In this document: positions 1 to 9,000 of the stretch, one piece after another
Numbering within the stretch: position 1 is the stretch's first letter
How the letters are laid out: every line of letters starts with the position of its first letter
Source of the DNA: Goniomonas avonlea
Taxonomy: Eukaryota > Cryptophyceae > Goniomonadida > Goniomonadaceae
Length of the DNA stretch: 12,244 nucleotides
Assembly (NCBI GenBank): GCA_003573635.1
Contig: QUTJ01031496.1
Coordinates: 1 to 12,244 of the forward strand
Reading direction: 5' to 3'
Position numbers and translations under genes: made by a program
The notes under the pieces: generated by a model
Told to the model about the DNA's origin: nothing
Databases searched by the model: none
The model's input: only the letters and a program-made list of their open reading frames with translations

Positions 1-52
<52 letters not shown>
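1..52. repeat. (CA)26 microsatellite at window edge
   Basis: A perfect dinucleotide run of 26 CA units on the plus strand. On the minus strand it reads (GT)n and directly follows the last visible NOM1-like exon (...GCTGGCAG at 60-53), so the intron's 5' splice site is inside the repeat. The run reaches the window edge, so its true length is unknown. Confidence 0.95.
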
Positions 53-54
<2 letters not shown>

Positions 55-1012
55 GCCAGCGTCCTCCTTGCACCCCTCCGCGATGACTGATGTCAAGGCT
101 GCCGTGACCTCGCTTTGGCTGTGGTCCGAGTACATTTTCTTCAGACCAGAAACAACAGGCTCCACATTGGTTTCCGCGAGGCTGGTGGTTGGTTACTCCG
201 CTTGAGTGAGAGAGGAAGGGATGGGGAGGGGGGCGGGGGGGGTTGTGTGACGGGAGAGAGGTTATTACAGCTCGAGTGTTGGGGGTAGAGGTAGCGAGAG
301 AGGAGCAGAGGCCCATGCCACAGGGTGTTCACACTCTCCACAGCGCCTCGAATGGCCCCCACCAAGATGCGCGGGTGTGACACTGATTGCCGGCCACTCC
401 ACACCTACCAACACTGGTCAGGAACATGTGACTCACCGATTAAGAAGACCTCGAGCCTGAGCACCAACCCGACCTTCTGTGGGAGCCTTTCTCAGGGCAG
501 GAGGGACATATGCGCCTGCGACTTTGCGTTAGATGCGAGATGCGAGATGACATATTAGAGATGAGATGTGATTTGAGATGTGAGGTGTGAGGTGTGAGCT
601 GTGAGATAATATGCGATATGAAAGATGTGATCCGAGATATCTCTCATCCAAAGGGGATGTGGTGTGGGAAACGAGGGAAGCGATATGAGAGATGGGATGA
701 GAGTTGAGAGCTGCGATGTAGCATGGGATGAAGCAGGTCGCAATACCGTTGTGACAGTGGACTTCGATAATATTAGAGGTATCGCGGGATTTGGCTGGAT
801 TTCCGTCGAGAGGGATTCCAGATGAGAGAGACGAGATGTGCGAGATGAAGTTGAAATATGCAACATGCGATCAGATGTAGCCTTGAGTTAACGATATGGG
901 AATTGTCTGGACTTTCGACGAGAGAAACAATTGCACACGCGGTACTTACCCAGAGGTTTTGCCTCGTTTGTTTTCTGTGCCCTACCCTCACCCTCCTCCT
1001 CATCGCTGGCAG

Positions 1013-1061
<49 letters not shown>

Positions 1062-2314
1062 ATCACCCTCTTCGTCGTCTTCGAGCCCATCGAACAGGCC
1101 ATCGCCGTCGTCATCATCAGCTTTTTCTTCGTCGTCGTCCGATGCCACGCGCTCTTCAGCATCAAGATCGCTGTTGAGGTCGGAGAGCTCCTCTTCATCA
1201 TCGCTATCTCCTAACATCATTTCGCCCTCCTCGTTTTCGCTGGCATCATCATTGTCGGGATCATCGTCTTCGTCGTCTTCTTCTTCAAAGTCAAATTCTT
1301 CCTCGCCAGAGTCCATCTGATAGATCCCGTTTCAACGATATCCTTGATAGCACAGAGACCACCATTGTCACTCACCATGGCATCCTCGCAAGACTCTTCA
1401 GACAGATCGGCATATTCATCCTTGGAACCCTTGCTCTTGCCTGTGCTTCGCTCAATGCTCTCCAGCAGATCTGATGTAAGTCAAGGGCATCAAAGAACCC
1501 GTGGGCACGGCGGGCAAAATAAAAGAAAGTGGCGTGATACAATCAAGCCCATCGCTTTTCAATTCTTTTTTGGCATTTCCCTTTTTGTTCAGCTTCTTCT
1601 CGTAGTAGTCGCCCTCCTGCGAAGACCATGATTAACTGTACGACCCCAAGAATGAGATGCGCACATCTTCGTGATCCTTGCCGTCAGAAGCCGCGGGAAT
1701 CAACCCTTGCTGCCGCATCATTGTCAGCCAGTTGGAATCTTCAACTGGTCCTTGGTGACGGTGCCTCTGCCGCGAAGAGGGTGGTTTTACGTCGGTTTTC
1801 ATTTTTCCGCTTTTGCTGTTCTGTTCTTTCTTTTTGATGCCTGGCCCTGCTTGCACTTTGGCGGAGGAGCCTGGTTTCTGGGCATGAATGATGCTGGGCT
1901 TTGCTGCCGCATGAGCACCTCGTGACCGAGCTGCTTCAGACTGGTTAGCGTCCCTGAGTAGCTTTGCTGCAGCTTTCGCAGCTGCTTGTCGTTTCTGCAA
2001 GAAGAATTAGGGACGCTTTTCCTAGTTAGTGAGCGACACACCACTTGAGCAGCCTCTGCTACTCTTTTGTGGTGTTCCTGGCGCCGAGCTCGCTTGGCTT
2101 GTTTTTGCTCCTGACGCACGTCCTTGCGATTGGGCTTGCGCTTTCCAGTCGTCTGAATCAAGTCATCATAACCTGGAATGGGGTCAAAACTGAGACACAA
2201 TTCCCCACATACTTTACCTGAAGCAGATGCCTTTTCTTCACTCTGCCCAAGCCCTTTGGGTAAACGCGGCCCTTGTCCTTGATTAGGTTGTTGGCCTCGC
2301 TTCGCTCTGCGCAT
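53..2314 (-). CDS. NOM1: NOM1/SGD1-like nucleolar MIF4G-domain protein, 5' part (partial)
   Basis: Known role of the family: nucleolar protein of 18S rRNA/40S subunit biogenesis that recruits an RNA helicase through its MIF4G domain. Hand-spliced exons, all phase-consistent: 2314-2218, 2172-2045, 1994-1665, 1616-1541, 1470-1376, 1316-950, 515-437, 181-53; the next intron leaves the window. This gives ~433 residues. In order: basic, Lys/Arg/Ala-rich N-terminus (to ~160); EKKLNKKG followed by DGLDYLLESIE (~191-217), which matches the pre-MIF4G signature of SGD1/NOM1; a very acidic block (~243-360) with a run of 17 Asp; GAYVPPALRK (~365-374); LLNR then LAETNVEPVVSGLKKMY, the start of the MIF4G domain. 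The MA3 domain would lie outside the window. Start ATG at 2314 is the first in this frame, but an upstream non-coding exon is possible. Introns are 45, 50, 48, 70, 59, 434 and 255 bp; the two long ones are low complexity. Family assignment rests on motif recognition, not a search. Confidence 0.82.
182..436 (-). other. Long NOM1 intron with C-rich/G-rich tract
   Basis: A 255-bp intron with donor GTGAGT at 436 and acceptor ACCAG ending at 182. It splits an Arg codon between LLN and LAETN, and removing it restores the conserved LLNRLAETN junction. Near the acceptor, plus-strand positions about 218-243 hold G runs, so the transcript has a long C/T-rich tract before the AG. No other gene is seen in it. 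Confidence 0.75.
516..949 (-). repeat. 434-bp NOM1 intron built largely of degenerate GAGATG-type repeats
   Basis: Intron with donor GTAAGT at 949 and acceptor GTCGCAG ending at 516, phase 1, joining the acidic exon to GAYVPPALRK. From about 525 to 860 the plus strand is dominated by imperfect copies of GAGATG, GTGAGATG and GAGATGCGA, separated by diverged sequence. It looks like a decayed short tandem array. No coding or RNA gene was recognised in it. Confidence 0.7.
1014..1064 (-). repeat. Coding 9-bp tandem repeat encoding Asp17
   Basis: The plus strand reads repeated GTCATCGTC-type units of period 9. On the minus strand this is alternating GAC GAC GAT codons giving 17 consecutive Asp residues in the acidic exon of the NOM1-like gene. 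The third-base pattern shows growth by 9-bp unit duplication rather than by single-codon slippage. Confidence 0.9.
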
Positions 2315-2653
2315 GCTGAAGCACCAGTTTTTTGATCAGCCTGATGACTATCCAATTAAATAATAGCCGAAAGAAAACAGATAGCCAACTATTAAACGTT
2401 TTACAGTATTTCCGAACTACTTGTATCGGCACACCGCCGCCGCACACGTGCGTAATTAGAGTAAAAATTTGGCTCCAAGTGGCACAATCAGTTACAACGT
2501 AACGCTATGTAAATTCCGCAAACCCTTTCATCGCCGAATCTTCGGTCTTGATTTGGCCTTGATTTGGGGGGAGTTTCGGAAAAACTGTTGATTTGACGTG
2601 AGTGACACGCGACTGAAGTTCGGTCCGTTGGAGCCGTCTCGAACCAGCACCAG
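2315..2653. promoter_or_regulatory. Divergent intergenic region between NOM1-like and STPG-like genes
   Basis: 339 bp separate two start codons facing away from each other, so this stretch should hold both promoters and both 5' UTRs. It is more AT-rich than the flanking exons. Visible: an E-box-type CACGTG at 2445-2450 in a CG-rich patch, a short direct repeat of CTTGATTTGG near 2548-2568, and TGACGTGAGTGAC near 2594-2606. No clear TATA box. Promoter function is inferred from gene layout. Confidence 0.55.
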
Positions 2654-4030
2654 ATGCAAGGTTCGGGAGGTTCGCCGGAGTTCCGCCCCAGCCCTCCTCC
2701 GTTGAAACTCCCCAGTGGGAAGCTGGTTAGAATACGTCCCAGAAAGCCAAACTTCTTTTCTGATTCTCTGGACTGGAAAATCTATCGAGGTGCTTTCTTA
2801 TTGCTTGCTTCGTGCAATCAAGGCTTACACCAATCAGCTGCCCAAGTACCGGGACCTGGAGCGTATGAAACCGCAAAGCCAAAGATATACGGGGGAGGGT
2901 GGAGCAAGTACCGTGCTCTGACAGAGGTCGAGACTCTGCAAAAACGAGGTAGGCTTGCTGCCTGCCCAGACAACTCACTAACCTGATGATGTCAGCCGTG
3001 CAAATACCCGGGCCAGGACAGTACCCAGTGCATGCTCATCCAAACGAGGTTTCTGGAGGACGGTTTAATACCTCAAACCCCAAGTCGGATTTGGATTGGG
3101 AAGCTCACAGGGGTAAGTTGTGTGATGCCACTTGGCTGTTACTCACACTCATGTAGCCAAGGGAATCCCGGGTCCTGCAGATTACCCCGCCCCCAAGTTG
3201 CCAGAGGCCGGTGGTGGTAAATTCAACGCGGCTGTCAGCAAAACCGAGGTTGAATGGATGATTTACAACGGTCAGTTGGCAGAGCATCGCAGAAAGACTC
3301 TCTCGCTCACACGATTCTGCAGCCAAGCAGTTGCCTGGACCTGGGTGGTACCAAACAGACGGTAACACACTTCCAAAAGGTGGTCGTTTCAGCACAGCAG
3401 TTCACAAAACTGATGTTGACTGGCTGATGCTTCGAGGTGTGCAACAACAGGTTTTGGATTCTGACGAACTAATTCCTCCGTCCAGCCTCGCAAACGCCAA
3501 GTCCTGGCGATTACGACGTTTGCAAGATGCCAAAAGCCCCTGGTGGGAAAATGTCCACCGCGATGCCAAAGACTGATCGAGACTGGGCTTGTTATCGAGG
3601 TAAATATTCCTCTCATTTCTCATTCTTGGATCTCGTTTCCCTCCTTCCCATCAGCTAACATGGTCTTTCAGCGGCACAGACCCCCGGCCCTGGAGACTAT
3701 TCTCCTGAATCCTCGACTTTGGGGCACAAAGTAACTAAAAATTCAAATGGCTTCAGCATGCAGGGCCGACCAGGACCAGCCACAATGCCAGCACGTACGA
3801 TTTCGGAGTATTTTTTTCTCGAGGCTGACTTCACCACAGCATATAACAAAACTTTACCCGAACTGGGAAGTCCATCGTGGACAAGATCACCGAGTGCAAG
3901 CCCGCCGAAGCGAGCAGCCACAGTTGCTGGCACGCGCAGAAGCCCCTCTCGCCTAAGAAAGCGCAACGCTCGGTCCAACACCCCTGACAAAGCGCGACTG
4001 GACAAGGACTCGTGCTTCATGACACAGTAG
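2654..4030 (+). CDS. Sperm-tail PG-rich (SHIPPO/STPG) repeat protein, probable axonemal microtubule-associated protein
   Basis: Exons 2654-2789, 2838-2948, 2996-3112, 3157-3270, 3323-3436, 3486-3599 and 3672-4030 give 354 residues. Introns are 48, 47, 44, 52, 49 and 72 bp, all phase 1. Each internal exon encodes one ~38-residue repeat: a PGPG-Y core, a GG(K/R)F-(N/S)-A-type loop, then K(T/S)-(D/E)-(V/L)-(D/E)-W and a basic or Asn end. Cores seen: VPGPGAY, IPGPGQY, IPGPADY, LPGPGWY, TPSPGDY and TPGPGDY. Exons 4, 5 and 6 are each exactly 114 nt. The last exon adds a weaker repeat (GRPGPAT) and a basic Ser/Arg-rich tail of ~60 residues. Proteins with this repeat are known as sperm-tail/ciliary microtubule-lumen or axoneme proteins; the function here is inferred. 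Which ODF3/STPG-type orthologue it is cannot be decided, so no symbol is given. The start is the first ATG of a continuous exon. Confidence 0.85.
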
Positions 4031-4524
4031 ACTTGTCACACATCTGCCTCATCATGATTGAGGTCTGTATCAGTATACTCGTGCGAGAGCTTGGCTCTCC
4101 ATCGTCGGTTTCTCTGGGCACACACAGGACTGTGTCAGACTGTTGTATCTTCTGAACGGATTGTTCTTTCACCTTGATTAGACTGGTTATGGATCTTGAG
4201 TTGTAACAACGGTGTGCGTGTCAGCGTGAGAACGCAATTGCGGCGCACACACTCGAAGGTTTGCTGCGGCTGACGAGGTTGTTGCAGACGGCCTAGCACT
4301 CCCGTGTGGGGGGTGCTTGGCGGAGTGTCTAACGAAATGTACTCAAATAAATAAAGGCCCGCGTGTGTCCGCAATTGTAACTCGCCGTGAGTGGTTGAAA
4401 GGAGAACAAAACTACAGTGTCAAACGCTGTCACACATGCCATCTTGAGAACCGTGACGCGGTACAATCTGCCAGGGTTGCGAATCTTTGAGCGCCGAACG
4501 ATGTTCATTGAAAGCACGACCTAC
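4031..4524. other. Convergent 3' intergenic region (STPG-like / hydrolase)
   Basis: 494 bp between two stop codons on converging strands, expected to hold both 3' UTRs. It contains a strong hairpin (4295-4317) and overlapping AATAAA sequences at 4346-4355 on the plus strand, about 315 bp after the STPG-like stop, which could be a polyadenylation signal. No conserved coding sequence was recognised; open frames here are short and lack family motifs. Confidence 0.6.
4295..4317. other. 9-bp perfect-stem hairpin in convergent 3' region
   Basis: AGCACTCCC at 4295-4303 pairs along its full length with GGGGGTGCT at 4309-4317 (one G-T pair) around a 5-nt loop GTGTG. Beyond a T-T mismatch two more C-G pairs are possible (4292-4293 with 4319-4320). 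Its place between two stop codons suggests a role in 3' ends, but that is only inference. Confidence 0.6.
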
Positions 4525-5822
4525 TTAACCGTCCACGACTTCAAGTAAGAGTTCACCATCACCAACGTCGCCTCGGAGTCTCTTTGCCAAGGCAACGTGG
4601 TGTCTGTTGAGCCATTGGGCGCGGACACGCCGCACAATAGTCCGCTTGTGCAAGCAGTGAGTGTGCCGCACAGTTGCATCTTGAATATTTACAGCAGAGT
4701 CCATGGCCCTGAGCGCCAAAGCCTCGTCTGGAATGTATGTGCCAGGGCCGAAGGACAATTGAGTCCCACAGGATTCTAAAAACTCGCGAATGCGGAGGAA
4801 TGACAAGTTGCTGGCAAGGCGGCGGTCGTGTTTCGAAGGAGGGAGAAGCGCGGCCTGATTGACGTGTCATTTTGAGTTCGTAGCTACCAGACATCGCTCA
4901 ACAAGATGGGAGGGAGAAATCCAACCAGCGAGTGGTTTGACACAGGACATGATGCCGATCTCCACTCAGAAAATGGGCGAATGAATTCTCTTGAACTCGA
5001 GCGCATCGATACAAATAGGGTACCTGGTGGCAACCAAGACAAATGTCTTCCACAATCTGGACATGGGGATCGTTCTCTGGGTATCTTGGGAGCACAGGCG
5101 CATGGAATGAAACGTCTGGGAGAGGCTGGGGAAACGTCAGAGCTAACACAGAAGTAGCACACGCACCTCATGCGGGTACAACGCCAACACTCGGTTCAGG
5201 TTTTTTGAGTTCGAAAGGTCCATGCTCTGAGAAGCCGTGGTCGCCCCAATGAAATCGAATCGGGATGACGTTATCAAGTTTCCAGGAACTGGAAAAGGGT
5301 TAAAACCGGTTGGAAAAGCTGGACAAGGACTCTGAACCTGGGTCGAACAGTAGCAAGTTCGTGCGGAGTCTGGATCGCTCAAGCGAGCCAAGCATCTGTG
5401 CAAGGAAAATTGCAGCCACGCCGCCTCTGCTTAGACCCAAGACGTTGAGAGTGACTCTGCTTTCTGGGTCGGCAAGCATACTCTTGATGTGGCTGACCAC
5501 CAGAGCGCACTGCTGCTTCAGGCCGACGGCGAATAGCATCCCTTTCAACCCAAAAGCGGCTCCACTTCCATCAAAAGCAATTTTGAAGTGGCCGCATGGA
5601 CCTGAACGGCTCAATTTCGAAAAAAGAATTCTTTGGGGGGCTGAACAAACCTGGCTTGGGCTCAGCATCGGTTATGTCGACGGCCACTGTGGCATTAAAA
5701 AAGATCCCGATCTGAGTGAACGAACTCTCCACACAGTTTGCGGTTCCCTCGAAGAACACACTGAGCACAGATTCAACTGGACCCAACTGAGCGTCCGAGC
5801 ATTGCTCGGTGACCCGCGGCAT
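4525..5822 (-). CDS. Alpha/beta-hydrolase-like protein with GLSRGG motif, unknown function
   Basis: Exons 5822-5651, 5601-5338, 5288-5167, 5125-5024 and 4854-4525 give 329 residues; all phases fit. Introns are 49, 49, 41 and 169 bp. Motifs in order: SVFFEGTAN followed by TQIGIFF (~20-40), resembling the DGTxN-type N-terminus of DUF2235-like hydrolases; KIAFDGSGAAFGLKG (~64-78); LNVLGLSRGGVAA (~109-121) with a nucleophile-elbow Ser115; LLLFDPVPGN (~140-149) with Asp144; PLPDVSFHAPVLP (~187-199); EDICLGCHQ (~212-220) with His219; then LSFLRIREFLESCGTQL and a Lys/Arg/His-rich C-terminal helix region (WLNRHHVALAKRL). Ser115, Asp144 and either His194 or His219 are plausible catalytic residues, but the triad is inferred. 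I recall similar architecture in uncharacterised proteins of protists and intracellular bacteria. No signal peptide or membrane segment is evident. Substrate unknown. Confidence 0.8.
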
Positions 5823-6069
5823 CCTCGGGGGGCAAGTGCGGCAGTGCGGGAAACTTCGATACCTAGGAGGTTTACAGATGGGGTTTAATTAATTAAACAA
5901 AATCACGAGCGGAGATTGGTACATGTAATGCGAGCGTTGATAAATTTGAAATTATTGAATACCCAAAATTGGTAACGTGACGCAGCTGACGCTCAAGTCG
6001 TGCTTCTGTATGCGAAGCAAACTTGCAAGTCACCACTTGTCAAAGCTTCAACAAGGCGCGTGTTTCGGC
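5823..6069. promoter_or_regulatory. Divergent intergenic region between hydrolase and RBM39-like genes
   Basis: 247 bp lie between two outward-facing start codons. An AT-rich core with a TTAATTAATTAA palindrome (about 5885-5896) and AATTATTGAATA (about 5949-5960) is followed by ACGTGACGCAGCTGACGC near 5974-5991. It must contain both promoters by position. No firmly recognised core promoter element. Confidence 0.5.
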
Positions 6070-9000
6070 ATGGCAGACGGCTTCGACCCGGAAGCTTACT
6101 TGGAGGCCAAGCTCACAAACGAGCCTGAACCTTCCAAGAGATCGGCAGATGATGATGACAAGGATCACCGGAGCAGCAAGAGACAGTGAGTCCTGTCTTA
6201 ATTGGAAGTTCTCCATTGATTGTTTCCCGCAGCCATCGTTCTCGTTCCCGCTCAGGCTCTCGTCGGCACAAGGAACACCGTAGTGGTGCGCGGTTTGTCT
6301 TTCGCAACAATCTATGGCTAAATCGTCTGTAGATCGATCAGACCGAGGAAGAAGCGACCGCGGCAGTGACCGCGACCGTGGGGATCGCGGAAGTGACCGC
6401 GATAGGGGGCACAGAAGTTCAGGTAGGCCCGAGCTGACTTCACGCTCTCTGTTCTGAACCGAGCGTCGCAGACAGGGATAGGGATCGTGGCGATAGGCGG
6501 GGTCGCAGCCCCGAGGACCCGATCAAGGCATTGGAGAGAGAGAGACGTGAGAATCCGTTTGGGTGCAGCGACAAGAATGCTCACCCGCGTCCGCAGAGAA
6601 AGAGGCTGAGGATTACGACCGGGATTTGCGAACAGTCTTCGTAAGTCAGATTCACATGAAGGCTGATGAGAGGGATGTTTGGGAGTTTTTCTGCAACGCC
6701 GGGAAGGTCAGCGACGTGAGTATTTTGAATCTTGTTAAACAAGTTGGTCTGAAACACCGCGCAGGTCCGTTTGATTAAAGATCAGAAGACTCGTCGCTCT
6801 AAAGGGTATTGTGGTTTCTGTACTTTTCAATCCTGATTGCTCCTTCCAGAATTGGGTATGTCGAGATGGCGAAGCAAGAGGATGTGGCGAAGGCTTTGGC
6901 GATGTCGGCTCAGTACCTTATGGGTTTCCCTGTTTTGGTGCAGGCCTCTCAGGCAGAAAAGAACCGTGCTGCACAGATCGCTGCCAGGTATGCAGGCGTC
7001 GCGTTTGCGAAAGTACTGACTCCCTCCCAGTGCGGCTCAGTCTCAGGCACAGCCATTGCGGCTGTATGTGGGCTCTCTGCACTTCAACATTACAGAGGAG
7101 GACCTTCATGAAGTGTTTTCCCCTTTTGGCGAGATCGAATTTACGCAGATTCAGAAAGAGGGCGGACAGAGCAAGGGCTTCGGTTTTGTGCAGTGAGTCC
7201 TGTTCAGTCTCGGCTGATCAGCACTTCCGCTCACACCTTTGGCAGGTACAAGAACTCCGAGGATGCACACAAGGCAATGGCTCATCTCAATGGCATCGAG
7301 TTGGCTGGTCGCGCGGTGCGATTTTTTTCTGCTTCGCCCCTGACTAGGGCAAATATCTCTCTGCGCTTGAATTCCATTGCAAATGTGTTGAATCCTCGCA
7401 AGCGAGCCGAAGATCCGTACCGCGGACTCACACACACGCACACACAGTGCTCTGACATCTCGATCGGCCCCCCAAGCGCGCTATGCCACCTGTTTCGAGT
7501 TGACCAACTGGCCCCTTCCGAGACTCTGCATGCCTTGCCTTGTTCTGACCCGTTCCTTTGTGTAGTTCTCACCTGTCTCAGTCTGGGTCCCCAGGGCGCC
7601 CAGTTGAGTGCTTCAATACAATACACAAGCGGTCTCCTGAGTGACTCGTGATATTATCTCCGTACGCGCACCCGCGCAACAGCAATCGATCTGTGTCAGC
7701 GTCCGACTTGCGGCAGTGTGTGTGCCTTGCTGCACAATGCCCAGCAAGTCTTGTTGTTGAAAGCTGGGTCGCACGTCTGTCGACCTCGCTCGCGGGGTGG
7801 ACCAACCCCGACACGATTTCGCGTTGTGACATTCTCAGTGGACAGTCTCAGTGTCAGCGTGACAGTGGAACCGGTGATTGACCTTGCCAGGGTTGTCTTC
7901 AGTGTCCCCTGTCAGCACCCGACGACCTCCGCAACTGACACCGCAGTAGGTCCTGACGACGCCCCAAAACTGACACCGTTGCTTTTCTCAGATGAAGGTC
8001 GGCCTGGTGACACAGGAGACGCGAAATGTCGATGTTGGCGGTCCTATCGGCGAGCTCGACGACGACGGCGGTGGTGTCACACTCAACGCCCAGTCCCGTG
8101 CAACACTGATGGCTAAGCTTGGCCGTGGCGATGAAATGACGTTCGTCTCCCATCACCCTCCGCCACCGCCGCAGATGGTTCCCCAGGCCCCGCAGCCTCA
8201 GGGACAGCAGGCGCCGCAACCCACGCACCCGCCGTCGCCCTTCGTGCTGCTCAAGAACATGTTTGACCCCGCACAGTGCGTGGTTTTGTGCTCTTCCGTG
8301 TTTTCTGTATTGTGCTTCGTCTGTTCGTTCTGTTGATGTTGTCTGTGTTTCTCTCTTGTTGCTCACTATTCCATTTTCTGTTTCTCACCAATCCTATTAG
8401 CGACCCCGATTGGTGGCAGAGCGAGACAAGAGAGAGAGAGTGAGTGAGTGAGACGGAGTCAGACAGAGACAGACACACACACGCACACACAGAGAGAGAG
8501 AGAGCGTGGGGGGAGTATTTAACACTGGAATAACAAGGAATGGGCCCCGACCGAGAGAAAAAGGGAAGAGAAGGGAAGCTTTACGTGTGACAGTGTGAGT
8601 GAGAGGGTATTCCCGCTTAACATTACTTGCAGGGAGACCGATCCAGAGTTCCATCTGGATATTGCCGAGGATGTGGAAGAAGAATGCGCTCGCTTTGGCC
8701 GTGTGCGCAGGGTTCACGTTGACCGTGTCAACCCTCAGGTCCGATTGCTTTACATATGTTTTTTTGTCGACAGGAGCGCGCACACGAAGGAGAGTAGAGA
8801 GAGGGGGGGGCGAGAGGGGGGGGGGCACAGAGTCTTTGTGGAGATCTTCGGCATCCGTTGTCGAGCCGACCATCCAGGGTAGTGATGTTGCCGCCCAAAG
8901 TGCGGCAAAACATGTCGATCGGTCTTCGTCGGAGCAAGTTTAACTGCTGCCGATCGGTGTATTTGCCGGTGCCGACGGCACAACTCGCAGAGTGGCTTTC

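Noticed and set aside
931-1320. Plus-strand open frame of almost pure Ser
   Set aside because: It is the antisense of the poly-Asp/Glu exon of the NOM1-like gene (GAC/GAT read backwards gives TCG/TCA/ATC-type codons), with no independent motif.
5310-5888. 192-residue plus-strand open frame
   Set aside because: It lies opposite exons 1-2 of the hydrolase, whose spliced motifs (GLSRGG, FDPVPGN) leave no doubt about the coding strand. The plus-strand protein has no family motif.
7193-7651. Uninterrupted plus-strand frame reading past RRM2
   Set aside because: Only its first part is the RRM2 exon; the rest is the start of the 676-bp intron. The true continuation MKVGLVTQETRN is at 7992.
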